DNA of 64,000 nt from assembly GCA_039545295.1 (NCBI GenBank), contig BCIK01000006.1, forward strand, positions 1 to 64,000, written 5' to 3'. Each line of letters starts with the position of its first letter. Position 1 is the stretch's first letter. Position numbers and translations under genes: made by a program. Below are positions 52,329 to 64,000 of the stretch, one piece after another. The stretch is from Udeniomyces pyricola (Eukaryota > Basidiomycota > Tremellomycetes > Cystofilobasidiales > Mrakiaceae). Below the pieces are notes generated by a model, which ran no database searches, was not told where the DNA came from, and saw only the letters and a program-made list of their open reading frames with translations.

Positions 52329-53083
52329 GATGGTGTTGGACTGGAACGATGGAAGGTGGGAGAAAGTGAAGTGCAGATGGGGATGAGAGGGGAGGCGACG
52401 TCGCCTTGAGGAAGCTGGAAGCAAGGGGGTCGGTCGGTGAGTGGGTGTATATAGAGTCGATGATCACCAGGAATCAACCTGAAAGGAGCAACCAAGGACG
52501 AAACAAGACAGAGGGCTGTGTTGGGCTGTACACAATACGCTGACTTGATGTGTTCATGGAACAAAATGAGCGATAGACTATATACGTATATATCTTCCGA
52601 CCATATATACTCAGGACCAGCACCCTCGATCATTATTGTCTTTGCAGAGAAGCACAACAAGACACATCACACATTATCACTCATAGGCGACCGTGATAGC
52701 TGCCAATATCAAGTGGAGTGCACGCACGTATATGATTGTATCATGACGCGTGCTGGTAAGTTGCAACAGAGCACATGCTGCAGGTGTATATATACTGCAG
52801 TAATATAATCCACGTGCTGGATGACACGAGATGACAGGTGCTTGATCTGGGTGAGACTGATCCTCTCTCCCCTTCCCTCATTCCTCCTCGACTCCGCTCC
52901 ATCCCATCCACCCATCACATCAATCAGCTTTCCCCACACACACTCCGTACCAGCTCCATCAGGACTACCCCATCTTCCCTGCCCATCCACCCTTGATCCC
53001 CGTTCCTGACGCGTTTAATTTCCTAGCCCTACCCCCTACCCCCTACCCCCTTCCCCTCCCCACACGCGGCGCCGGAGTCGGCC
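52329..53083. promoter_or_regulatory. Divergent promoter region between uL6m and MON2
   Basis: A 755-bp spacer between start codons facing apart. TATA-rich words occur at 52580-52612 and 52786-52806; the second forms a small inverted repeat, CTGCAG - TATATATA - CTGCAG (52779-52799). A repeated CCCTACC tract (53030-53050) lies just before the MON2 start. Confidence 0.5.
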
Positions 53084-56000
53084 ATGTCCAACGAAGTCTT
53101 CCTTCTTTCCGACTACCAAGCTCTTGTCAAAGAAGCTCGCCGCCATTCCGACGTGAGGGAAGCGGCTGAGCAAGCGCTCGTGCTTCTCAAGAAGGGACCC
53201 CGTACAGATTGGCGTGCCGGTGAGTGATGGCACTGCTCACCATCGAGAGCACAAGGCGACTCCGCCGAGTTTCTTCCCCGTCACCGAGACAGAGGTCAGC
53301 TTCCCCAACTCATGCCGCTCCATCCACATATACTGACCCCTATCGTCTTGATCGGATTGCTTGTACTTATATAGGAGACGCCGATGCAGATATCCTCACG
53401 AATCCAGTCACGCTGGGTCTGAGGACGCGGAACCCTAAGATCGTCGCCCTCGTCATTGGGTCGTTGCAACGCCTCATCTCGCTCAAGGTCATCTCTCAGG
53501 TGCGGATAGCGTTGTCTTCCCTTATCAGATCGTATCGTAGCAGTCCGAGAGCCATGGTATCTCCGAAGCCCGCTCATCTCACATCCCCCTCGTGCACATG
53601 CATATGCATATGTATACGCAATCTGCACAGGCCCAGCTGCCAACGTTCATCAAAGACCTTCAATCTGTGACCGGGTCCGAGATCGACATCCAACTCAAGG
53701 TCCTTCAAGCCGTACTCGTCATCCTCACTATCGGCGAGGTTCATGGCTCTGTCCTGGGAGATGTAAGCCCCCTTGTGCGACGTGTAAAATATCAAAATTG
53801 ACACGTCGCTGACGGTAGTCCCTTTACATCCTCGCGTCGGTCTACGTGAAGGCGATCCGAATCATCTTTGAACTGCGCGATTCCCGGATACCCGTAGTTT
53901 CGTCCACGGCGGCGGCTTCGCTTCGACAAGGTGTCATGGTCACATTTGACAAAGTCGTCTCGGAGGACGCTGATATCTCCGAAGAGAAAGGTACCTTCAC
54001 CTGTAAGTACTGCTTCGTCCGCAGGCCATTTATCTCGGATCAGATCCGATGCGCGTCAAGTGCTCGAGGCTGAACACTATATCTCTCGGCCATCATTGTC
54101 GACCCTTTTGCCCGTTCTCATCGTTCCCACCCCCTCAGATTCCGAAACAACGCTCCCTAATGGCTCTACAGTATCACTGGCCCCCTCTGCACTGGACGCC
54201 TTCAATCTGTTCCAAGATCTGTGTCTTTTGACAGCTCCCACGCCGCCAACCAAGAGCGAGCAGCGCTTGCTTCGGTTAGACAAGCTCGCCCGGCCATTCG
54301 GACTTGAACTCATCGAGAGCATCCTCTCCAACTACGCTCAGGTGTTTGAAGAGGTTTGTCGTCTATCATAATCTAAGAGGGTAGCATCAGATCAGGGTAC
54401 ACGATCGTTTAGCACCTGACTTCTGATGCACCTTTGAATGTGACCCTCGTTCGCAACCGGGATGCTTTATTTTATTCCGACGCATCCAGCACAAAGAGCT
54501 GCTGGTACTCCTTCAGCACAACCTCTGCCCTCTTCTTCTCAGAAACCTCTCTCATCCATCGGTGTTCGCCCCTTCGTCGTTTTCCCTTACTCTGCGTCTC
54601 ATCCGAATCGTCTTCAACCTTATCCGCTCATTCTCCCACGAACTCGAGCTTGAGACAGAGCAGCTCCTTCTTTTGCTTGTCCGGCTCGTCTCGGGATCGG
54701 TTACGATCGGCTTCAGCGAGGGGGCTTCTGCGGGTGAGGAGGACATGGGCGCAAAGGCAGCAGCTGTCGGAAGTTCCAGTCACGCGTTGGAGAGAAGGGC
54801 CAGCAGCATGATCCGAGGTAGCAGCGGGACAGGAGGATCCTCGATGGGTACTGGGAGCGCTGGTACGGAGCAAGTTCCAACTTGGCTCAGGGTTCTTGCG
54901 ATGGAGACTATCCGGGGCCTTTGTTCCGACGCGGAGCTGTTTCGAATGCTGTGGCAGCGACAACGCCATGACCGGCATCAATCAGCACCCACCACACCGT
55001 CACCTCATCCCTCGACCAGCACTCTTTCTAGCGAGCCCATTGCTTCTTGCTCTTCACCCTCGCCACCCCTCGACACGTTCACTCTCCTCATCACAACGCT
55101 CAACCGAATCGCGACCGAAAAGCCTTCGCTCTTGGGCGTATCAAACCAGATGAATGGGCTAGGTGTCCCGACGACCGAGCACTTGATGAGCCCGACCGGC
55201 GACCGGGATCGCGAGCATCAGCTTCTGGGGTCGACCAGCTCGTCGAGTTCGGGCCCTGGAAATAGCACCACGCTTTCGGCAAGCTCAGCGGCATCCAACG
55301 CGTACGGAGGATTAGAGTTGGTTGCAGGGATGCTTTCGAGTGGCGTGTCGACGGTCGTCGCGAGCTTGACGCAGGACGCGGCTGCTGGTTTGGGAAAGCA
55401 GAGCACAGTCAAGGTACAATGGTGAGTGATGGCATATCTAAACCGAACCTTCATGAGACCCTGGTTTGTCGCAGATGTGTACGCTAATCGCTTTCTCACC
55501 CCGTTCATTTCGCTTACGGTTCCCAGCATCGACCAACTCGACAAAGTCGACCCTCCCCTGCTTCCAGAAACCTACCTTTACCTCCTCGCTCTTCAATCTG
55601 TCAACTTGATCGTCGAGGGCTTTTCATCCATCGTCACTCCGGCATTTACCCAGATCGTACCTCTTCATACTAGTCTCGAGGTGGCGAAACAGGCCGCCGG
55701 GATAGATGTTGAGGATGAGCAAGTCGCTGTCGTAAGGGAAATGGTCGAGGCAGGTTGGCCAGCTATCTTGGCGGCGTTGAGTTGGTTCATGGGAAGAAAC
55801 GTGGACGATGAGGTACGTAACTTGAAAGTCTTCCACTGCTGAGAATTTGCCGACTCGTGACTGACAATCGCACGTCGTGATCGTTGCCTGACCACCTTGA
55901 TTAAATCACCTGGTCGTTTTAGCTCTTTGTCGACTTGCTCGCTTCGCTCCATGAGTTCACCATCATCTGCGGCTTACTTTCCCTTTCGACTGAGCGCGAC

Positions 56001-59000
56001 GCCTTTCTTTCGACCCTCTCTCGCTTTGCTATCCCACCCGTTGTCGTGTCCGCTCTTGCTTCCGACTCCTCACCCGGTCCAAGGTCCCCCGGGACCCCCT
56101 CCGTCCTATCGAGCGTCGAGGCGCTGGGTTTATCCGCCCTTGCAGGCGCGGCCTCTTTTGGAACTCAACATCCACAGCAGTCGCCGGGACTATCCGGCCG
56201 CAACCTCGCTTGCCTTAAAGTCTTCGTTGGTGTGACAGAGATGCTAGCAGGCAGTCTCGGACGAGCGTGGTTCGACGTCCTCGAAACGCTTCAGAGCTCG
56301 GCGTTCGTGCTTACACCGAAACGACCTCCGACGGCACCAGGCCGAAAGGGCAGCCAACTCGCTATTATACCCGCCTCGCCGACGCCAAGACGATCGTCCT
56401 TTGTCCCTGGCGGTTCCACCTCCTCACCGAGTGGCCCAAATGGGAACGCCTCACCGCTTGGCTCTTCGACCAGCTACCCATCCCATGCTCGTCGTACATC
56501 CAGCCATAGCCTCCAGCACGTCACGACACAACATCAGCCCTCGACGTTATCCGAGCAGGAAGTGGAACAAGTTCACGCTTCAATCAACCACGTTTTCAAC
56601 GCGACCGTCGCCGAACTCTCGGACGAAGCGTTTGAGCATTTCCTTCGAGCACTGTGTCGATTAAGCAGTGAGATGATGGGGCTTCAGCCATTGCAATCAC
56701 ATCAGCAGCAGTCCCATGTTTCGGGAGGATCCGTCGCTCCCTCTGACGCGGGATCAATCAGCGGAAGTCAAGCGGGTTCGACGACGGAGCTCAACGTCGT
56801 GGTCGAGGGTAGCCCAACACTTGGGGGTCCCCCGATGCCGATGCGACGGAGAGCGAGTGGAATGCATCTATTGAAGTCCAACGTTCGTAGTCTCATTCCC
56901 CGCATGGCGTGTGTCAAATGTCGGACGCAGGGTTCTATCCTCACTCACATTGTGACTTGCTTTGGTTACCTACCTCTGGCAGCGTCAACACGGCGACAAG
57001 TCCTTTGCCATCTCCAAGCTCGCCCTGGTGGCTTCGCTCAATCTTGCGCGTCTTTTGACCCAACCAGCTTCCCTTGGCTTCCTCCCCGTCATCGATCATC
57101 TTCTCCTCGCTCAAGGATCCCTCTCCATTTCCTCTACCACTCGACTCCAAGCGGCCGAAGCCCTCGCCGATCTCCTGACGTCTGCCATTCGAACCTCATC
57201 TTCTCTGTCCTCCGATGTCCAGACGAGAACGCAACATCTCGTTCTCGAAAGCCTCGCCAAGATGGTCGAGCCTGTCGGAGGAGGAAACAGTGGTGGGCCC
57301 ACGTCGCTGTCTGCTTCGTCCAACAATCCTTATGGCAGCGGCGGTGTTGGCTCATCCTGGGGTGGTCTGGAGCGTGGTCAGCAACCTCAGCCGAATCAGA
57401 TCGAAGTCGACATTCGGAAACTTGGACTCGAAGCCATGTATTCTATCCTGCAGAGCGCCGGTCATGAACTCGTCGCGGGTTGGTCCATGATCTTCACATG
57501 CCTGCGGAGCGTCTGTGGGAGAAAACCGAGCGCTGCTTATGGGAATGCCGGGGGGATCAGTATCGATGGGAGCGCGATAGAAGAGGAAACAAGCCCAAAA
57601 CTCGGCCCGACAGGAGGAAGGATGAGGTTATCGGGCGTTGGAAATGGCATTGGTGTGACGGCTGGATCGAGGTCGAACGGAGCGTTAGTTCGAGGCGCTT
57701 TCCAATCGGTGAGTTTAGTCGGATACATGGCCATGCGTCACCCTCTCGTCCCAAACATCCACGATCGCCTGGGAATGCTAACAGAGACGACGTTGCCACT
57801 TCTCGCGTCATCACTTTATACCGCACTCTTTTCCCTCCCTTGCAGCTTACTCTCATCACCGGCGACTTCCTCTTATCGCTCTCCATCAACGACCTTCGAC
57901 GATGCGTCCTCACCCTCTCCGATTTCGCTCACCAGCACGACGATGTGAATATCGCTCTCTCGTCCATTGGGTCTCTCTGGAACGTCTCGGATGCCGTTCG
58001 GCACATTCGTCGCAACTCCGAACCCTCTGAAGATGGTGAAGCCTACGACGACCTATGGCTCTTCATCCTGCGTCAGTTGTTGGTGTGTTGCCTCGACTCG
58101 AGGGCCGAGGTCCGATCGAGTTCCATGCAGACCCTGTTCCGCTCGCTCGAGCTGTATGGCTCGAGCCTTGATGAGCGACTCTGGACAGCTGTCATCAACG
58201 AGATCATCCATCCTCTTCTCGAGTCGTTATCCTCCGTCTCAGCTCCTCAAGCAGCTCATCATCCATCATCAACAGTCTCGCTCAAGGAGGAAGAGGAGAT
58301 GGAGGAAGATCGGGACGCATGGCAACCTGACGCCTCTGATCTCTCTTCATGGCACGAATCCCGAACGCTCGCCCTGCAATCGACTGGTTCCATCTTTACA
58401 TCCTTCTTCCTCTCTTCGCTTGCATCGCTCCCGACGTCACATGCCATTTGGACTTCGTTTCTGGCCCATGTCGAGACGGCTTTTGCCTCTGGCGTTCCGA
58501 CCGTCGCGCTTGCGAGCATCGCGGCGCTTTACAAGATTTTTTCGACGTGGGAAGGCTCGAGTAGTGCTCCGAGTACCCTCACCAATGAGATGATGATCGC
58601 TTCATGGACGACGTGGGAGGCTATGGGTTCGGTTTCCATGACGGCATCCACGGCACCTTCATCTTCTAACTTTTCGACCTTGACCACTCCACCGTACACT
58701 CAAGAGACTCTGCGAACGTTGATCCTCACGCTCAAGCCTCTCGTCGCCCTTTCTCCTTCCCTCTGGTCCACATCCCGGCTTCGTCGCGTCCTAGACGTCG
58801 CTCAATCTGTCCTCATCTACCCCCCTGGTGACGACATTCGACCGGATGTCGACAACCTCACCCCTCTCCAAGCCTCCGTCTTTGACGTCCTCCCAATCCT
58901 CGATCTCTCTCTCCCGGGTGCGACGGCGTGTCTACTTCAAAATCTGAGTAGCCTCATAACACTCGCGTACGCTAGCACGTTTGATGAGGCACCTCCCTTA

Positions 59001-61381
59001 GGTGGTCGGGGCCATGGCGGATCTGCAAGCGAGTCGAATGCGAGAGCGACGCCAAGCGGAGCGCCCCCTGTCCGAAGGATCACATTCGTTGCAGTCAGCA
59101 AGCGGGCCATGGCGCTGAGTGTGGATGTGTTTGAGAAGAGACGATCAGAGAAAGATGTGTTTGTGTCGGGCGCGGTGGGAGAGCTCATCAAGGCGTTGTC
59201 GTTGCCGGTAAGTCTGCATCGTCCAGGACAGTCATATTAGTGTTGTCGCGTTTGATCATCGAAGACTGAGTCAACTTGTTTTCGTTTACCCTATGTTGTA
59301 AATGCGTTGTATACTAGATCAAGCTCAAGGTACGTAGTATCTGCCTTTCTCACACGTTGGCTCTCATCAGAATTGCTTACTCTTCTTTAACGTCATGTCG
59401 TTTTTTTTTGTCTCAGTACGATTGTCCCCCTTCCTGTCGGTATGGTTCCGAGCCACCTCTCTGGCGCACTGCAACAGAGGCTTTCTTGCGCATCATCAAA
59501 CCCGTCTGTGCAGCCCTCTCGGAAGACAAGCTACGTACGTCGTGTGGGCTTCTTCTTTCTTGCTTTTCGACCGTGGACCTTCTTTCGGCGTCCCCAAGGC
59601 GGCTGACATATGTCCTCATTTCTGCAGTCACACCGGAGACGTTTCAATCCATCTTGATCCGGCTACTCGACTTGTTTGAAAGCGCGTTGCTTGCTGATTG
59701 GTCAGTGCCATTTCAGTCGATCCTGTTGGCCATTTCTCCTGGATCGAGCTACTCATCGTTCGCCCCCTTGGTTTTTTTTTTCTTCCTCTTCCATACCCAA
59801 ACCAAATCCTCAGCTCCAGGGCCTCGGCGCTTCCTCTTGGCGAACAGTTGGCTGACGAATCATACGACCTTCGGTACCTAACTTCTCTCGAATCGACCCT
59901 CGTCCCGATCCTAGGCTTGGATCGCGTCCCTGATGGGATCATCATTCGGTTCGGTCTTCTTCTCAAACGGGCCAGTGCTTTCTATACGTTTGAGACGACC
60001 GTGCATGGAATGGCGGGGTTGAATGATGATGATGACGAAGAAGGCGACGATGCGAAGTCGGAAGAAGGGATCAAAAGAGGTTCTCCTCGGTCACGAGACG
60101 AGAAGGAGGTTGAAGAAGGAGGGAGTGGGAGCGAGAGCGATGACGAAGGCTTGTTTGGAACGACGGCGGAGATTGTCGCGTTGCCGAGAGAGAGGTTTAG
60201 AAGGTGGTGTTACGATCTCTTATTCCTCGTCTGTCGGAAACCAGATCAGCTTGATTCTGTCGGTACGTTTTTCATCATCATCTTCTTCTTCGTTTCTTCC
60301 TCCAACCGTTCTTTTTGAGAGATCTCGATCGTATTCCTTCTTTTCTATCTCTCGATATACATATATCAATCCGGTAGCCACCAATCTATGCTAATCACCC
60401 TCTGCCATCCTTTTCGTTTTCTCGAATCGAAATTCTGACCTCCCACGCATGTTTCTACAGATGGACCCGATTTGAACTCGCGTAAGCGCGTAGCGAAGTT
60501 GTGCCTTCCGGCTTTGATGGATCGATCGAGACATGTGCTCGAGGCATACCTTGCCGACGCACCTTTGCGAGGAAGTATTCCTTTCCCTCGGTATGTCTCG
60601 CCTTTGTGCTTTCTTTTCCATCATCAGCCTCTTCTCATGGGTTCTCACTCGATAGACGATTTGTGGTTAATCATCCTCTTACTCCCTCTTCGACTGTGTC
60701 CCTTTCCTGCTTCTCTCTTCCGTTACTTCCACCAATACTCCTCGTGCCGCCAGCTTGCGTGAGGAAGAAATCGTATACGTCCTGAAGAAATTGCTCGAGC
60801 TCGATCTCTTCGTCGACTCGTTCGGAAGGAGTGATGATGACTCCACTTCGCCTAACCGTTCGTTTTTTTTCTTACATGTCGTTCTTGTTCTATACCACAT
60901 CCTAAGATTGGGATCTTCTTTGGTCGTCTTTGTCGATGTTCGCCAAACACTCGATCGTCAATCCTAACGCTCCTCTTTTCATTTCTTTTTTTTTTCTCGT
61001 TCGATCATCTTCTCATACCCCTTCTTCAAACGATATTCTCTCCCTTTCCTTCTCACCTCAGCCATCCTCGCCTCCATCTCATCTACCTCCCTCGCACCTC
61101 ACCTCTTCTCACTCTACCCTCTTCTTCTCCGCCTCGTCCTCCTCCCCCGCTGCTCCTCCAGCAGCAGTGGTCGAGGGACGGAGGAGCTTTACGTTCCCAT
61201 CGGGAGCTTTGGCGAAGGCGTTTCCGAGCTCGAACGGGCGGAGATCGTCGCGTTTGGAGGCGGGTACTCCAAATGGTCAATCGCGGGGGAGTGCTTGATG
61301 AGAGTTGGAGAGGAACTGGAAGGGAAGAAAAAAGGAAAAGAGGAGAAGCGCAGGAAAATGAAGATGGGAAGCACAGGTTGA
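53084..61381 (+). CDS. MON2: MON2-like endosome/Golgi trafficking regulator
   Basis: Predicted 2,083 aa. Mon2 is a large-ARF-GEF relative without a Sec7 domain; with Dop1 it helps retrieve cargo between endosome and Golgi. Exons: 53084-53219, 53375-53499, 53631-53762, 53819-53990, 54139-54353, 54490-55421, 55527-55812, 55923-56882, 56983-57708, 57846-59207, 59318-59329, 59417-59534, 59629-59701, 59814-60262, 60461-60590, 60754-60857, 61062-61381 (6,252 nt). N-terminal DCB-like helices: PVTLGLRTRNPKIVALVIGSL (broken after LVIG) and LKVLQAVLVILT. HUS-type block: HKELLVLLQHNLCPLLLRNL. Later family segments: CIDQLDKVDPPLLPETYLY, SAGHELVAGWSMIFTCLRSV, VNIALSSIGSLWNVSD, SSSMQTLFRSLELYGSSL, and the C-terminal RKRVAKLCLPALMDR with LREEEIVYVL. 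Ser/Gly-rich inserts sit between helical blocks. Exon 11 is 12 nt (IKLK). Confidence 0.93.
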
Positions 61382-61777
61382 GGGAAAGGAAGGAGAGGGA
61401 AGGTGATGGGGGCGGGGTGGGGGAACCAGAGGTGAGAGGAGGCGGAAAAGGGAGATCGATATGTAGATTTTAATTGAGGTTCCAAGGTTAGGATTTTATG
61501 CTTGATTTGATTTGGGTCTTTTCTTTCTTTCCTCCAGAGTCGGGGAAGACGATTAGATACGGGGCATGTAGGGAGCTCTCGATCGTGAGGAGGGTGGTGG
61601 GTTGCAGGTTGAAGCGAAAGAAGACAGGGAGAACTGCAGATACACCCTGTTTGCTTGGATTCGACCGTACCACTTGTATATCCTACTTCATCCCAAGGAG
61701 CCCCCATTACTTAATTCCTCTTCCCTTCTTCCCGGCCCCTTTTGATCTGTCCTCCACTCCCTATCTGATGATCGCTT
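61382..61777. other. Convergent intergenic region, MON2 and DUF202 gene
   Basis: A 396-bp spacer between two facing stop codons. Purine-rich on the plus strand to about 61470, then mixed. Expected 3' untranslated regions only. Confidence 0.5.
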
Positions 61778-61979
61778 TCACAACGAAAGGATGATTCCGA
61801 GGACGGCAATGATGACGGCGCATGCCAAACCTCCAATGGCGACCATGGGCGCCCGAGACGCCGGGAAGAGGTTCCGCGTCAAGTGGGATTGGATGGAGAA
61901 GTAACGGATCATGCCAAAGAGGAGGATAAGAAGACCTAGACTGTAATGGATGATTTGAGGTGAGATGGAGGAGAATAAG

Positions 61980-62014
<35 letters not shown>

Positions 62015-62940
62015 AGAGGGGTTTGGTGGAGTTAATATTTGTTGAGTAGGAAGGAAAGAAAAAATTACAGAAAGAACGTTGTTTTTTTTTGGGGGGGGGG
62101 AATGATACCTACGCGATCAACACGGCCCCCAAAGGTTTTGCGAATTTGCGATCGCCCGATGGGATCTTCGCTACCCGGAGCTCAGCCAGGATGGTCTCAT
62201 AGATGGTGTACAGGTCAGAGGCGTTGGCGTCGGCGTTGTTGAGGAGAAGAAGCGAGCTAATGGCGGGAGAACTGGGGTTGGGAACGGGGGTGGTCGTTAG
62301 TGGGGAGGAGAGAGAGAAGAGTTGCGTTAAGGCTGGAAGAAGGAAAAAGGGGAGAAGAGAGGGCGAGAAGAGAGAATGGTCAAATGTGTTTAATAAAAGA
62401 GGTGAATCAGAACAACACTGACAAGAACAAAAAAGGTTGCCGTTGAAAGATGGAAATGATGATCCCTTACCTACGCCGACGCCGCAGAAACTGAGTGATG
62501 TTCGCAGCCAAGCCAAGTATCTGTTCGAAAGAGCATGCCGAAACGAAACATTGTTGATATGCAGATGTCAATCATTCGAATAAAACGTAGACTGTGTTGG
62601 TCGAGACCGGCACGGCACACATCACCAATCCGGGGGATGGATGAAGAGGAAATGCTTTGACGTACGTCCGTTCGTTAGCTAAGTGATCCCGTGCTGTCGA
62701 TCCCGAGTTCGTCAACGAAAGGGCGATGGATGACCGATACAGACGTAGCCAACCCGGAACATGCTCTGCAGGGTCATGCTGGGATGGATCAGTAGGATGG
62801 AGTGGTGTCGGAGAATGAGAACGAGTGTCGTCGCTTCTGGAAGGTCGACGCGAGTGGTCGTTGCTGGTGGAGACGAGAGCTGGAGTCGAAGCCCGAGGGG
62901 ACGCGGTAAGCGGCTGGATATTTGGAGCTGAGGAAGACAT
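61778..62940 (-). CDS. DUF202-family three-TM membrane protein
   Basis: Predicted 235 aa. Exons (minus): 62940-62666, 62520-62471, 62332-62113, 61940-61778 (708 nt). About 75 disordered Ser/Thr/Pro residues are followed by the family signature STARDHLANERTYLAWLRTS (residues about 80-99), the first TM, then after a hydrophilic loop PLGAVLIALGLLILLFGMIRYF (broken by an exon junction; about 174-195) and a last TM ending in IIAVLGIILSL. Fungal DUF202 proteins resemble the membrane part of the VTC polyphosphate-polymerase complex subunit Vtc1, but function here is unknown. The loop is about 50 residues longer than in compact family members. A second in-frame ATG at 63141 would add 67 low-complexity residues; I prefer 62940. 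A GA microsatellite lies in the intron before the last exon. Confidence 0.85.
61984..62013 (+). repeat. GA dinucleotide repeat in an intron of the DUF202 gene
   Basis: About fifteen GA units inside the 61941-62112 intron, with a G-run a little further right (62091-62100). Confidence 0.85.
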
Positions 62941-63619
62941 GCTGGTGTGGAGGCTGTGTGGGACGATGAACAGGCTGGACCCTTGGCGGGAAAAGGGGCT
63001 GATTGATGAAGAGGAAGGAGAGAAGGACAATGGCCAAAGTCGTGATGAGGGGCTTTCGATTTCGTCATCAATCCATCGGTCACGCCCGGCCCTTTTTTCT
63101 TTTCTTTTCTGGCCTTTTCTTTTTCCGCTGTCTTGATTCATGCACAGTGACGAAAAAATCCTGGCTCTCCACCTCTCTACGCATACATATCGATTGCTCT
63201 ATGATGACCTCAACCAAACACTAAAATGATCAACAGACCAATAATCGATCGCCCCGGCACGCACATGCAGTTGTCAGGCCACTCATGTATCGTCGCGGAA
63301 CCCCTGATGAGCGCCTTTGCCGGCCTGACATCCACCCACATTTGATTCAGACAAGTTCCCCCTCATACCTGGGTTGATTGCCGCGGCTCCTGACCCTAAC
63401 CGTTACAGCTGACCTCCTATATCAGGAGCAGAAAAAAAAAACCAAACAACCCCTGTCTGATGCTCTTCATCTGCGCAAATGAACCCCTCTCTGATGAGCT
63501 GATCATCACCTTCAATCATCGATCCACTCTACGACTTGCTTCCTACTGTTAAATCCCTGTCCTGTCATACCCATCACTCACCTGTTCCCTACTGTCCTTA
63601 TTCAACTCTTCTCTACAAC
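62941..63619. promoter_or_regulatory. Divergent promoter region between DUF202 gene and the right-edge gene
   Basis: A 679-bp spacer between start codons facing apart. It contains several GATCA/TGATC words (63225-63255, 63500-63520) and an A-run (63432-63441). If the DUF202 start is really 63141 the spacer is 478 bp. Confidence 0.45.
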
Positions 63620-64000
63620 ATGGTGCATCACGATTCGGATCTTGGGTGAGCTGCTCTTGTCCACGTCGCAGCGCACAACCCCTACGCACCACAGAGCTGC
63701 CTGGCTCATCAACGACGGCTTCCCCCTTCTTTCTCTTCCTCTCTTTTATGCTGCTTGATCTCACTAGGGCCCTCCTCGCTGCCAGCTGGATCAACTTCTC
63801 CCTCATAGCATGCATGGTACAATCAACGTATAGATACTGGACCCAGTCCAGCCCGCAAGACTCGTGGATGCTACGCGTGCCTGTCGGCCTGGCGCTCGTG
63901 TGTGATGTTGCGGGTGTGGTCGCCAGCAGAGCATCCATCTACTTGTACGTGTGCCTATCTCTTTTCGGTTCTACCAGATGACACAAAGGTGGCCTGAATG
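63620..64000 (+). CDS. Multi-pass membrane protein of a basidiomycete-type family, 5' part only
   Basis: Truncated by the window edge. Exon 1 is 63620-63645 (MVHHDSDLG) and exon 2 starts at 63768, ending about 63944-63948 at a GT donor. The spliced reading gives LGALLAASWINFSLIACMVQ, then TYRYWTQSSPQDSWMLRVPV and GLALVCDVAGVVASRASIYLY: two hydrophobic helices separated by a short loop with a Tyr-rich end and a charged turn. This pattern is that of a large family of basidiomycete seven-TM-like proteins usually labelled DUF6534. The match is by pattern only. The two exons agree in phase only if the first donor is at 63646. Confidence 0.6.

Noticed and set aside
57480..57845. Upstream part of the long plus frame 57480-59240
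   Set aside because: 57480-57708 is a different frame from the MON2 exon there and 57709-57845 is an intron; only the part from 57846 is in the MON2 frame.
62941..63141. Longer N-terminus of the DUF202 protein from ATG 63141
   Set aside because: Adds 67 low-complexity residues; 62940 gives a more usual head. Not excluded.

Overview
The window looks like nuclear DNA of an intron-rich basidiomycete fungus, probably a yeast-like or dimorphic species; the subphylum cannot be fixed from sequence alone. The reasons are short introns with GTnnGT-type donors and AG acceptors (about 100 inferred here), C/G-ending codons, a fungal-only gene set (a YVC1-type vacuolar channel, a CDC11/NUD1 SIN scaffold, GUP1, grg-1/ccg-1), and a basidiomycete-style multi-pass membrane protein at the right edge. 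I rebuilt gene models by hand from reading frames, splice signals and family motifs. In every complete model the exon lengths sum to a multiple of three.

Layout, left to right. A spacer (1-1197) opens with half of an inverted repeat. PRP2/DHX16 spliceosomal helicase (minus, 14 exons) is divergent from a YVC1-like vacuolar TRP channel (plus, 17 exons). A 4.4 kb gene-poor, repeat-bearing gap follows (10717-15135). Next come an acidic RING-like protein (minus) and ALG6 (minus), the latter divergent from the CDC11/NUD1 scaffold (plus, 2,036 aa). Mitochondrial ribosomal protein uL29m (minus) is divergent from GUP1 (plus). Then an unrecognised one-TM protein (minus), a RAD51 paralog (minus), grg-1/ccg-1 (plus), CWF19 (plus), mitochondrial uL6m (minus) divergent from MON2 (plus, 17 exons, 2,083 aa), and a DUF202 membrane protein (minus) divergent from a truncated multi-TM gene (plus).

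Almost all genes are conserved housekeeping genes: splicing (PRP2, CWF19), secretory pathway and membrane traffic (ALG6, GUP1, MON2), mitochondrial translation (uL29m, uL6m), vacuolar calcium (YVC1), septation (CDC11) and recombination (RAD51 paralog). They are not an operon or a biosynthetic cluster, and I see no mobile element, virus, CRISPR or secondary-metabolite locus.

The most unusual features are a series of micro-exons (7, 10, 11, 11, 12, 13 and 20 nt) that restore conserved motifs, a 106-bp inverted repeat (105/106 identical) joining the left edge to the 4.4 kb gap, a RING-like zinc site split by a long low-complexity insertion, and an unrecognised 985-aa one-TM protein. I did not find a clearly new multi-gene system. 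Runs of N beside G or C homopolymers (1081-1122, 11711-11732, 50643-50697) mark weak assembly.
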